NCBI RefSeq assembly: GCF_947499215.1
Contig: NZ_CANMNI010000001.1
Coordinates: 1,755,523 to 1,819,522 of the forward strand
DNA length: 64,000 nucleotides
Source of the DNA: an uncultured Pontibacter sp.
Lineage (GTDB): Bacteria; Bacteroidota; Bacteroidia; Cytophagales; Hymenobacteraceae
Direction of reading: 5' to 3'
Shown: positions 17,797 through 25,912 of the stretch, one piece after another
How the letters are laid out: each line of letters starts with the position of its first letter
Position numbering within the stretch: the stretch's first letter is position 1
Program-made: the position numbers and the translations under genes
The notes under the pieces: generated by a model
What the model was told of the DNA's origin: nothing
Database searches by the model: none
The model's input: the letters and a program-made list of their open reading frames with translations, nothing else

Positions 17797-19098
17797 CTAG
17801 TGTGCGTGGTAGTGCACTTCCGAATCGTAGGTGTTGTAGCCGCCCACGGCAAACTTTTTATCATCTGGGTTAGCCAAGTCGAAGCGTTTCAAGCCTTCTA
17901 CCCACGTCTGCTCTACCCGCGTGTACACGCTGAAAGGCTCCCCTGAGAGCACCACGAAATCGGCGTCTTTGCCTATTTCCAGAGAGCCTAACCTGTCCTG
18001 CAGTTCCAGCATTCTGGCGCCCACAATGGTCAGTCCCTCCAGCGCTTTTTCGGTGCTCATACCTGCGCGCACTGCGAAGGCAGCATTCCGGAAGAAAAGC
18101 CTTGAGTCCGTGATGCCGTCGTCTGTATGAAAGCCCACGATAGCGCCGGCCTTTTCCAGTGCCGCGCCGTTGCCGTTGCTCAACTCCACGGCCTCCGTCT
18201 TGCCTCCCGGCGAATCTAGCGTCAGGATAGAGGCTGGTATACCTGACTTGGCGATTTCATCGGCGGCTTTCCACGCTTCGCTCACGTGGTGCAGCACCAT
18301 CTTAAAGCCGAATTCCTTTTGCAGTCGAATTGCCGTCAGGATATCATCGTAGCGGTGCGTATGGAAATGCACCACCCTTTTGCCGTCCAGAATCTCCACG
18401 AGCGGCTCGAGGTGAGGCTTGCGCTCGGGCATTTTCTTCTCTTTCCCTTTTGCCGCCATTATTTTATTGTTGTAAGCCTGCGCGTCTAGAAACAACTGTC
18501 TCGCCATCGCTGCCGACTTGGCTCGCGTCCCCGGGAATGGTGCGGCCTTCATCGGGTTGGTGCCGTTGGCCATTTTCATACCGCCGCAAATCCCACTCTG
18601 AACATCATCACAAAATGTGAGGTCACCAATGGTTTTGCCCTCCCGCATTTTTAAGTATACCGTCTGCCCACTCATCAGGTGTCCGGATCCCGGCATCACG
18701 TTCACCGTGGTAATGCCTCCCGCCAAGGCCCGCTTAAAGGAATCGCTAATCGGGTTGATGCCGTCGATGATACGCACATCCGGATGCAGTGCCGCCGAGG
18801 CGTCGCCGCCCGAGCCTTCGCCCAAGTGTGAGTGCGAATCCACGAGGCCCGGCATCACGACTTTGCCGGTCACATCAAACGTTACAGCGCCTACCGGTAT
18901 GTTGACTTGACCTGCAGTGCCGATGGCTGTTATTTTTCCGTGCTGCACAACCAGTACGCCGTTCTCAATGGGCGAGCCGGTGATCGGTACTATCCGGGCA
19001 CCTGTGAACACATGCGGCTGGTCCTGCGCCAAGGCTGGCATGGCACTTACCAGCGAAGCGAGCCCCAGCGTTACCCAAAACTTGGATTTGATCTTCAT
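17797..19098 (-). CDS. Secreted amidohydrolase
   Basis: A 433-residue exported metallo-hydrolase (signal ending in AMPALAQ). It has the metal site HSH in VDSHSHLGEG, further histidines in HFHTHRYDD and VLHHVSEA, and the catalytic aspartate region FHTDDGI. The closing RLGSLEIGKDADFVVLSGEPF is typical of imidazolonepropionase-like amidohydrolases. Tandem with the gene at 16486, which has the same length and fold but has lost these residues; the two are probably co-transcribed and may form a heterodimer. The substrate could be a cyclic amide or a dipeptide; this is not determined. Confidence 0.88.
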   Translation of the reverse strand: MKIKSKFWVTLGLASLVSAMPALAQDQPHVFTGARIVPITGSPIENGVLVVQHGKITAIGTAGQVNIPVGAVTFDVTGKVVMPGLVDSHSHLGEGSGGDASAALHPDVRIIDGINPISDSFKRALAGGITTVNVMPGSGHLMSGQTVYLKMREGKTIGDLTFCDDVQSGICGGMKMANGTNPMKAAPFPGTRAKSAAMARQLFLDAQAYNNKIMAAKGKEKKMPERKPHLEPLVEILDGKRVVHFHTHRYDDILTAIRLQKEFGFKMVLHHVSEAWKAADEIAKSGIPASILTLDSPGGKTEAVELSNGNGAALEKAGAIVGFHTDDGITDSRLFFRNAAFAVRAGMSTEKALEGLTIVGARMLELQDRLGSLEIGKDADFVVLSGEPFSVYTRVEQTWVEGLKRFDLANPDDKKFAVGGYNTYDSEVHYHAH

Positions 19099-19277
19099 GA
19101 ATTGAATTAAGGTATAGGTGAAGCGTAGATTAATCCCTTAACTTAAAGAGTTTGAGCTTCAAAATAAAAGAATTGAATTTAAATATTGCTAAATAGGCTT
19201 TGCCAAACCTCCGTTGCCTTTTGCCACATCCTATACCCTCTAAAACCGTTATAAAGAATATACAAAAAGTTATAGCG

Positions 19278-19958
19278 ATGAGAATAACACTTTCTAAGGC
19301 TCAGACTAGCATCATGAACTTGGCGGCAATCATGGTGCTGAGCATAGTCCTCTCCGGCTGCGCTTCATCCACACAAATTCTAGGCTCTTGGAAAAGCCCG
19401 GAGATAGCCGCTCAAAATTATCAACGCATTGTAGTGGCAGCACTTACGGATAATGTACTGGCCCGGCAAGAGGTGGAGGATGACCTGCAGGCACAGTTGC
19501 GGCTTCGCGGCATTGAGGCCACCCGTAGCATCGACCTGTTCCCACCGTCCGCCGCGTCCAAAACTGGGCCCGATGTGAACCTGCTGCTAGATCGCATTAA
19601 AGAAAACGGGCATGATGCTATCCTAACAGCCGCTTTGGTGGATGAGCAGACGGAAACCCGCTATGTGCCCGGCAACATGGGTTACCGCCCCATGACACGC
19701 TTTGGGTGGTATGGCAACTTTAGGGGTTATTATAATTTCTGGTACCCTACCCTCTACCAGCCGGGCTACTATACCGAGGAAAAGATATACTATCTTGAAA
19801 CCAATCTGTATGATACGAACTCTGAACAGCTAGTATGGTCAGCCCAATCCAAGTCGTACAGTCCAAGCAGCCTGCGCAGGGCTGCAGCCAAGTTTGCGGA
19901 GATAACGGTGCAGAAAATGACAGAAGACAACGTGCTGCCCGCTCAGGCACGACAATAA
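19278..19958 (+). CDS. DUF4136-like lipoprotein
   Basis: A 226-residue lipoprotein with a signal ending in IVLSGC. The mature start TQILGSWKSPE and the later RIVVAALTDN suggest a periplasmic alpha/beta domain of the DUF4136 type, seen in envelope lipoproteins of unknown function. A tyrosine/tryptophan-rich insert (RFGWYGNFRGYYNFWYP) lies in the middle. The ATG at 19278 starts the signal; the open frame upstream is not typical of one. Confidence 0.65.
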   Translation: MRITLSKAQTSIMNLAAIMVLSIVLSGCASSTQILGSWKSPEIAAQNYQRIVVAALTDNVLARQEVEDDLQAQLRLRGIEATRSIDLFPPSAASKTGPDVNLLLDRIKENGHDAILTAALVDEQTETRYVPGNMGYRPMTRFGWYGNFRGYYNFWYPTLYQPGYYTEEKIYYLETNLYDTNSEQLVWSAQSKSYSPSSLRRAAAKFAEITVQKMTEDNVLPAQARQ

Positions 19959-19986
19959 AAAAAGGCGCTCCAAGGAGCGCCTTTTT
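19959..19986. terminator. Bidirectional Rho-independent terminator
   Basis: AAAAAGGCGCTCC pairs perfectly with GGAGCGCCTTTTT around a 2-nt spacer. It lies between two convergent genes and begins right after the lipoprotein stop. Confidence 0.95.
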
Positions 19987-20004
19987 GCTTTCTTCAGGTA
20001 TATC

Positions 20005-21018
20005 CTACTCGTTGTAAAGCACGTGCAGTACGGTCTGCCCCACTGCTTTCAACGTGTTTTTGCTGATAATGTCCATGGTGTCGGTATGACGGTGGTGATA
20101 CGGGCCGAAATAGTCATCCGGATCGGCCATGTTATACTCGATGATATCGATCATGCGGATACCGGCGACCGTGTTTACATAGTAGTGGTCATCCGTAATG
20201 GCGGGGGCATTGACATACTTGAAGTAGTCTGAATAACCGATCTTGTTGCCGGCGCGCCATACCTTGTCCACGATGTTGCGGGCATACTGCATGGAGGTAC
20301 CCTCGCGGGCAAACTTGGCATTTTCGGCGCCCACCATGTCAAGCAGAATGCCATACTGCGGTTTGTAGTTAGCCACATGCTTATTCTTACTCCAATACTG
20401 AGAACCCAAGCACCAAGTGTCGTTTTGGTAAGGGTACTCGCTTTCGTCAGGCTGCCCGTAGTCCTCGCCGTCAAATAACACGATATCCACACCTATACCC
20501 GGCTTCTGCTCCGTCGCCTGAATGACACGCGCTATTTCGAGCAGCACGCCTACTCCACTGCCACCGTCGTTGGCACCATCAATCGGTTTGTTCTGGTTCT
20601 CATCGTCTTTATCGGCAAAGGGGCGGGTATCCCAATGGGCCGCCAGCATCACGCGCTTGGTCGCATTCGGATTAATGCTAGCGATGATGTTGCGCAGGTT
20701 GAGCATCTTGCCATCGAAGGCCCGCATCTGAAAACTCTGCACCTGTACCTCAGCCCCATAAGAGCGCAACGTCTCGATCAGCCACTCTCCGGTTTTGTAA
20801 TGTTCTGCCGTGTTAGGCACCCGCGGCCCAAAAGCCACCTGTCGCTCTATAAAATAGTAAGCAGAGTCAGCATTGAACTCAGGCGCCTTCACAGTGGCCT
20901 CCTCTTCTTCCACGGCGGTTACAGTTTCGCTGCTACCATTTCGTTCGGATGAATCGCAGCTGTTAAGGCTTAAAGCACTGAGCAGCAGCATGGCCAAAAA
21001 CTTCATATTATTCTTCAT
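20005..21018 (-). CDS. M28-family peptidase / glutaminyl cyclotransferase-like lipoprotein
   Basis: A 337-residue predicted lipoprotein ([15 protein letters not shown] signal) with an M28 zinc domain. Visible ligand-bearing motifs are [22 protein letters not shown] and FDGEDYG, plus a late [15 protein letters not shown] and the overall order match animal and bacterial glutaminyl-peptide cyclotransferase-like members better than aminopeptidases, but both activities are possible. It overlaps the end of cysS by 11 bp if started at the ATG at 21018; the ATG at 21006 would avoid the overlap and still give a signal peptide. Confidence 0.85.
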   Translation of the reverse strand: MKNNMKFLAMLLLSALSLNSCDSSERNGSSETVTAVEEEEATVKAPEFNADSAYYFIERQVAFGPRVPNTAEHYKTGEWLIETLRSYGAEVQVQSFQMRAFDGKMLNLRNIIASINPNATKRVMLAAHWDTRPFADKDDENQNKPIDGANDGGSGVGVLLEIARVIQATEQKPGIGVDIVLFDGEDYGQPDESEYPYQNDTWCLGSQYWSKNKHVANYKPQYGILLDMVGAENAKFAREGTSMQYARNIVDKVWRAGNKIGYSDYFKYVNAPAITDDHYYVNTVAGIRMIDIIEYNMADPDDYFGPYHHRHTDTMDIISKNTLKAVGQTVLHVLYNE

Positions 21019-22501
21019 AAGCCCAGTCAATTCCGGTTTTCAGATCCTTGATCACGATGCCTTGTCTTTTCAAGTCAGCACGGATGGCATCCACCTTGTC
21101 ATAAGCCTTGGTCTCCTTGGCTTCTTTGTAAAACCCGAGCACCAGCTCCAGCATTTCCTCCATGTCGCCGGCTGGTTCCTCTTTCAGCCCCAGCACATCT
21201 GTCACCAACTCGGTATAGGTGGTGCGCATATGGTCGAAAGTGCCACGGGTAAGCGAACCCATCTGCAACTGTCCAAGGTATAGGCTGTTAATCTTTTTGA
21301 GCAGGTTGAACAATGAGGCAATGGTACGCGCTGTGTTCAGGTCATCATTCATACCCCGGAAACAGTCTTCGGTCAGTTTCAGCAGCTCTTCGTTCAGTTT
21401 CTCATCCGGTGTGATTTCGACATCTTCCGGATAGGCCATTTTGTCGAGCACACGCAATCCGTTCATCAGTTTTCTATACCCTTTCTGTGCAGCCTGCAGT
21501 GCCTCGTTGCTAAAATCGAGGGTACTGCGGTAGTGTGCCTGCAGAATGAAGAAGCGGATGGTCATCGGGCTGTAAGCTTGCTCCAGCATCTTATGATTGC
21601 CGCTGAAAAGCTCGCTCAGGTTGATGAAATTGCCCAGTGATTTGCCCATCTTCTGGCCGTTCACCGTGATCATGTTGTTATGAACCCAGTAGCGGGCCGC
21701 ATCGCTGTGGCTGTGGCTGGCTTGGCTCTGCGCGATCTCGCACTCGTGGTGCGGGAACATCAGGTCGAGTCCGCCACCGTGTATATCAAAAGTCTCACCG
21801 AGGTACTTGCGGCTCATGGCCGAGCACTCGAGGTGCCAGCCCGGGAAGCCGTCGCTCCACGGCGAAGGCCAACGCATGATGTGCTGTGGCGATGCTTTTT
21901 TCCAGAGCGCGAAATCCAGCGGCGAACGCTTTTCGCCCTGCCCCTCTGTGTCGCGGGTATTGCTCAACAGGTCCTCGATAATGCGCCCCGACAGTTTGCC
22001 GTAGTTGTTGTTTTTGTGGTAGGCCGGCACGTCAAAGTATACCGATCCGTTCACTTCGTAAGCCATGCCGTTCTCGAGTATCTCCTGTATCATCTGGATC
22101 TGCTCGATGATGTGACCGGAAGCCCGTGGCTCAATATCCGGAGACTTCACATTAAGTGTGGCCATGTCCTTTTGATAGACATTGGTGTAGTGCTGCACCA
22201 CCTCCATCGGTTCGAGGTGTTCTAGCTTGGCTCTCTTCTGGATTTTATCTTCTCCTTCGTCAGCGTCGTTCTCCAGATGACCTACGTCTGTGATGTTGCG
22301 TACGTAACGCACTTTGTAACCCAAATACTTGAGGTAGCGGTACAGCACGTCAAACGTCACGGCGCTGCGGGCATGGCCTAAGTGCGGCTCACCGTATACT
22401 GTCGGACCGCAGACATACATCCCCACAAAGGGAGCATGCAGCGGTTCGAACAATTCTTTTTTGCGCGTAAGCGTGTTATACAGGTTCAGTTTATGTTGCA
22501 T
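21008..22501 (-). CDS. cysS: Cysteinyl-tRNA synthetase
   Basis: A 497-residue class I synthetase that charges tRNA-Cys. The HIGH-like motif is in EPHLGHARS, preceded by the zinc-ligand cysteine in VCGPTVY. Downstream HHECEIAQS supplies the other zinc ligands, and [11 protein letters not shown] is the KMSKS loop. The C-terminal anticodon-binding helices include [15 protein letters not shown] start at the ATG at 22501 (MQHKLNLYN), which matches family starts; an ATG at 22549 would add 16 residues with little similarity. Confidence 0.96.
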   Translation of the reverse strand: MQHKLNLYNTLTRKKELFEPLHAPFVGMYVCGPTVYGEPHLGHARSAVTFDVLYRYLKYLGYKVRYVRNITDVGHLENDADEGEDKIQKRAKLEHLEPMEVVQHYTNVYQKDMATLNVKSPDIEPRASGHIIEQIQMIQEILENGMAYEVNGSVYFDVPAYHKNNNYGKLSGRIIEDLLSNTRDTEGQGEKRSPLDFALWKKASPQHIMRWPSPWSDGFPGWHLECSAMSRKYLGETFDIHGGGLDLMFPHHECEIAQSQASHSHSDAARYWVHNNMITVNGQKMGKSLGNFINLSELFSGNHKMLEQAYSPMTIRFFILQAHYRSTLDFSNEALQAAQKGYRKLMNGLRVLDKMAYPEDVEITPDEKLNEELLKLTEDCFRGMNDDLNTARTIASLFNLLKKINSLYLGQLQMGSLTRGTFDHMRTTYTELVTDVLGLKEEPAGDMEEMLELVLGFYKEAKETKAYDKVDAIRADLKRQGIVIKDLKTGIDWAYEE

Positions 22502-22588
22502 GGTTTGGCTATGCAAAGAACGCCTAAAAGCGCTCTCCATTTTATACATGATAAATTAATGACGCCTCCGCTGAGGCAAATCAATCTT

Positions 22589-22596
22589 CAAAGCTA
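22589..22596 (-). promoter_or_regulatory. Possible -7 element upstream of cysS
   Basis: TAGCTTTG on the minus strand matches TANNTTTG, 40 bp upstream of the first possible start. No TTG is seen at the right distance. A small GCCTC/GAGGC hairpin (22564-22577) would lie in the leader. Confidence 0.35.
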
Positions 22597-22617
22597 AAAA
22601 AATATCCCTTCCCCGGC

Positions 22618-23751
22618 CTACTCTTCCTCCTTTGACTTGATGATGTAAGTAGCGGATATAGGGAAGTGGTCTGACAGCGGCATCTCATGGTGGGTTCTGA
22701 AACTGTGCGCTTCAAGCCCCTCGCTGTAAAACTGATTATCAATACGCAGAAAAGGCAACGGCCCGTTGTAAGTGGCACCAACTCCTGTTCCTGCCTCCTC
22801 AAAGGAATTTTTCATCTTGCCCACTAATTGGCTATAGGTATAGCTGAAAGGAATGTCATTAAAATCGCCCGTTAGGATTACCGGGTAGGGAGAGCTTTCC
22901 ACATGATCGATCAGCTCCTGCACCTGCACCGCTCTTGACTTAAAACCCATGCGCAAACGACGAGCTAAGTTGCGACTCTCCTTCTTGAAGCTCTCCTCGT
23001 CCCCAATGGCCGAGTACGTGTTTTCGATATCCTCCGCTTTGATACTCATGGACTGCATGTGCACCGCGTATACCCTAACCGTGTCACCATTCACGTTTAA
23101 GTCAACCCAAGCGGCACGGTTAGCGCTGCGTTTCGACGTGTTTGAAAAGTGAATCGTATTCCCACTTACAATCGGATACTTGGAAAATATCACCACACCA
23201 ACGTCAGATACAATGCGATCACTCCTATAAGTTGAGGAGAAAACATGTCGGTTATACCTTTTCCCGATTCGATTAAAGTTATTGAATTCTGCTGAGTTGA
23301 CACGGCTGTAAAACTCCTGCAGACAGAACACATCGGCTGGATGCGTAGCTACCCAGTCGACCATTTCTTCCGACACGCGCGGCACGCCTTCCACTATCTT
23401 ATCGTAGGCGTTAAACACATGCACATTAAAGCTTAGCACCTCCAGTGTTTTGGCTCCCTGCGGCAGTTCCTTTTCCCAGCTAATAGACATGAGCCGACCA
23501 TAGTGGTTCCAACCCAAACCGATGACGGCGAGCGGTAGAAAAACATACCATGAGCGCTTAAAAAGCCAGTAAATAAAAAAAAGAAAGTTGAGCACCAAGG
23601 CACCCGGAAGGGAAAAGGCCATAAAGCCCGCTGGCCAAAACTCATAGGGAGGAACGCGCATGCTTAGCACACCCAGCAGCAGCCAAAGCACCACCAGTAT
23701 GTTCAGAATCAGCCAGACCCTTCGGCGTATTTTTTTGAATGTACCTGCCAC
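22618..23751 (-). CDS. Membrane-anchored endonuclease/exonuclease/phosphatase family protein
   Basis: A 377-residue protein: about three hydrophobic segments in residues 12-85 followed by an EEP domain of the AP endonuclease/sphingomyelinase fold. Catalytic marks are EVLSFNVHVFN, DVFCLQEFY, LTGDFNDIP and the final SDHFPISA with the catalytic histidine. The EEP domain probably faces the periplasm; the substrate (phosphoester of lipid, nucleotide or sugar) is not known. The best start is a GTG; no in-frame ATG precedes the first membrane segment. Confidence 0.85.
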   Translation of the reverse strand: MAGTFKKIRRRVWLILNILVVLWLLLGVLSMRVPPYEFWPAGFMAFSLPGALVLNFLFFIYWLFKRSWYVFLPLAVIGLGWNHYGRLMSISWEKELPQGAKTLEVLSFNVHVFNAYDKIVEGVPRVSEEMVDWVATHPADVFCLQEFYSRVNSAEFNNFNRIGKRYNRHVFSSTYRSDRIVSDVGVVIFSKYPIVSGNTIHFSNTSKRSANRAAWVDLNVNGDTVRVYAVHMQSMSIKAEDIENTYSAIGDEESFKKESRNLARRLRMGFKSRAVQVQELIDHVESSPYPVILTGDFNDIPFSYTYSQLVGKMKNSFEEAGTGVGATYNGPLPFLRIDNQFYSEGLEAHSFRTHHEMPLSDHFPISATYIIKSKEEE

Positions 23752-23963
23752 GGTGGCAAACTTACAAATTATGCGTGTAGGATTATCACGCCATCACATA
23801 GAATATCTTTCCTGTATGTATTGATTCCGCTCAAAAGCAGAACTTTTGACAACCCCGAGCTTGTTACAGATGCGACACCCCTCCAGTACCCTGCTATTGC
23901 TGCGCAAATGCTACTCGAATTCTCCTGAAACTATATATTTACATCGCTCTTAAACACATATTG

Positions 23964-23994
23964 TTGTTTATATAATGTTTTTATAGTAAATTTG
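23964..23994 (+). promoter_or_regulatory. Promoter of the rimP-nusA-infB operon
   Basis: TTG (23964-23966), a 20-nt AT-rich spacer and TAAATTTG (23987-23994) match the Bacteroidota consensus TTG-N19/20-TANNTTTG. Predicted transcription would start near 24000, giving a leader of about 60 nt. Confidence 0.8.
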
Positions 23995-24016
23995 TGACAT
24001 TATTTCCAGGGAGATG

Positions 24017-24035
24017 AGGGGACGCGAGGTCCCCT
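24017..24035 (+). promoter_or_regulatory. Leader hairpin before rimP
   Basis: AGGGGAC (24017-24023) pairs with GTCCCCT (24029-24035), loop GCGAG, followed by TTCTTTATTTT, a fair T-rich run. It sits inside the leader right after the promoter, so it could act as an attenuator of the operon. RimP leaders with hairpins are known in other phyla, but homology is not implied. Confidence 0.45.
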
Positions 24036-24058
24036 TCTTTATTTTCTTAAATTTGAAT

Positions 24059-24532
24059 ATGGCAATAACGGCACAAAGTATTCGCGCAATGGCGGAAGCT
24101 AGTCTTCCGGAAAATGACCTGTTCATCGTGGATGTGGCGGTATCTGATTCAGCTGTGCGCCCGAAAATAACGGTGCTGGCTGATGGCGAACAAGGCATCA
24201 CCATCGATCAATGTGCAAAGATCAGCCGTCGCGTTAATGCAGGCATTGCTGAAATGTATGGCGAGGAAGTGTCTTACGTGCTGGAGGTGAGTTCACCGGG
24301 CGTGGATTTCCCGCTTACGCAACCGCAGCAGTTCAAGCGCAATATCGGCCGCAACCTGAAACTGAAAATGCAGGACGGCACCGAAAAGATCGGCAAGCTG
24401 GAGGAAGTAACGGAAACAGGTATAAACCTGACAGAGGAAATTAAACAAAAAGGCAAGAAGGCAACGTATGAGCCTGTGCAAATACCTTTCGGGGATATTG
24501 TAAAAGCAAATGTTGTAATATCATTTAAATAA
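24059..24532 (+). CDS. rimP: Ribosome maturation factor RimP
   Basis: A 157-residue RimP, needed for maturation of the 30S subunit. The two-domain layout is visible: an N-terminal alpha/beta domain with ITIDQCAKISRRVNAG and YVLEVSSPGVDFPLTQ, which is the family signature, and a C-terminal SH3-like part. It heads the rimP-nusA-infB operon, the usual order in bacteria. The ATG at 24059 gives the typical start; an in-frame start upstream would run through the leader hairpin. Confidence 0.95.
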   Translation: MAITAQSIRAMAEASLPENDLFIVDVAVSDSAVRPKITVLADGEQGITIDQCAKISRRVNAGIAEMYGEEVSYVLEVSSPGVDFPLTQPQQFKRNIGRNLKLKMQDGTEKIGKLEEVTETGINLTEEIKQKGKKATYEPVQIPFGDIVKANVVISFK

Positions 24533-24539
24533 AAAGATA

Positions 24540-25793
24540 ATGAACAGTTCAGTTCTAATCGAGTCGTTCGCTGAATTTGCGAAATTCAAGAACATAGACC
24601 GCCCGACTATGATGCGCATCCTCGAGGATGTGTTCCGTACCATGATCCGCAAAAAGTGGGGTACCGACGAGAACTTTGACATCATCCTGAACGTGGAGAA
24701 AGGTGACCTCGAGATCTGGCGTAACCGCGAAATCGTGGACGACAACTCGGAGGACATCTGGGATCATGATAAGATTGCCTTATCGGAGGCACAGAAAATA
24801 GAGCCTGACTTTGAGGTGGGCGAAGAAGTATCGGAGGAAATCCAGTTGGAGGACTTCGGTCGCCGTGCCGTATTGACCGCTCGCCAGACCCTGATCCAGC
24901 GCATCAAGGATATGGAGAAGGAACTGCTGTTCCAGAAGTACAAGGACCTTGTGGGCGAGATTATCTCTGGTGAGGTATATCAGGTATGGAACCGTGAGGT
25001 GTTATTGCTTGACCAAGAAGAAAACGAACTGCTTATACCGAAAGGAGAGCAGATCCCGAAAGACCGCTACCGCAAAGGCGATGTGGTGCGTGCTGTGGTA
25101 CAGCGTGTTGAGATCGTAAACGGTAACCCAAAGATCATCCTTTCCCGTACATCTCCAGCGTTCTTGGAGCGTCTGTTTGAGAACGAGGTGCCGGAGATTT
25201 ACGATGGATTGATTGCGATCAAAAAAATTGTGCGTGAACCCGGCGAGCGTGCCAAAGTAGCCGTAGAATCGTTTGACGACCGTATTGACCCAGTAGGCGC
25301 CTGTGTGGGCATGAAAGGTTCTCGTATACACAGCATCGTGCGCGAGCTGGAGAACGAGAACATTGACGTGATTAACTACACCGATAACCTAGAGCTATAC
25401 ATTCAGCGTGCGCTTAGCCCTGCTAAGATCACCAGCATGAAGATAGACAATGAGAATGGCAGAGTATCCGTGTTCCTGAAGCCGGACCAAGTATCGCTTG
25501 CGATCGGTAAAGGCGGTCAGAACATTAAACTGGCCAGCAAACTGGTTGACATGGAAATCGACGTATTCCGCGAGTCCGAGGTATACGAAGAAGACATCAG
25601 CCTAGAGGAATTCACCGACGAGATCGAAGACTGGGTGATCGCAGAATTGCGCCGCATCGGTCTGGACACAGCCAAGAGCGTGCTGGCGATTTCTAAGGAA
25701 GACTTGCTTCGCAGAACAGAACTTGAAGAGGAGACGATTGAAAGCGTTCTCTCTATTCTGCGCGAAGAGTTGGAAGAAGAAGACAATCAATAG
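24540..25793 (+). CDS. nusA: Transcription termination/antitermination protein NusA
   Basis: A 417-residue NusA, which binds RNA polymerase and nascent RNA and modulates pausing, termination and antitermination. Order of domains: N-terminal polymerase-binding domain (residues 1-125), S1 domain (about 130-200, EIISGEVYQV), KH1 (with EPGERAKVAVES and GACVGMKGSRI) and KH2 (LAIGKGGQNIKLASK). After KH2 comes a short acidic C-terminal helical part; the duplicated acidic repeats of E. coli NusA are reduced, as usual for Bacteroidota. It starts 7 bp after rimP. Confidence 0.97.
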   Translation: MNSSVLIESFAEFAKFKNIDRPTMMRILEDVFRTMIRKKWGTDENFDIILNVEKGDLEIWRNREIVDDNSEDIWDHDKIALSEAQKIEPDFEVGEEVSEEIQLEDFGRRAVLTARQTLIQRIKDMEKELLFQKYKDLVGEIISGEVYQVWNREVLLLDQEENELLIPKGEQIPKDRYRKGDVVRAVVQRVEIVNGNPKIILSRTSPAFLERLFENEVPEIYDGLIAIKKIVREPGERAKVAVESFDDRIDPVGACVGMKGSRIHSIVRELENENIDVINYTDNLELYIQRALSPAKITSMKIDNENGRVSVFLKPDQVSLAIGKGGQNIKLASKLVDMEIDVFRESEVYEEDISLEEFTDEIEDWVIAELRRIGLDTAKSVLAISKEDLLRRTELEEETIESVLSILREELEEEDNQ

Positions 25794-25912
25794 TTGTGAG
25801 TTGCGCTCCGTTCCTATAATTTTGAAGGAAATTACGGACGGGGCTCTATTCCGTACCTCAGCGAGGAGACTATTACCATATTAAAAGAATAATAAAGACA
25901 GCATATTAGAAC

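Larger units (their letters stand above)
23752..24058. other. Intergenic region with the rimP-nusA-infB promoter
   Basis: About 300 bp between divergent genes. It contains a 7-bp inverted repeat TCAAAAG/CTTTTGA (23831-23849), the promoter at 23964-23994 and a leader hairpin at 24017-24035. On the minus strand TAAGTTTG (23757-23764) lies only a few bases before the GTG of the EEP gene. No coding sequence is apparent. Confidence 0.7.
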
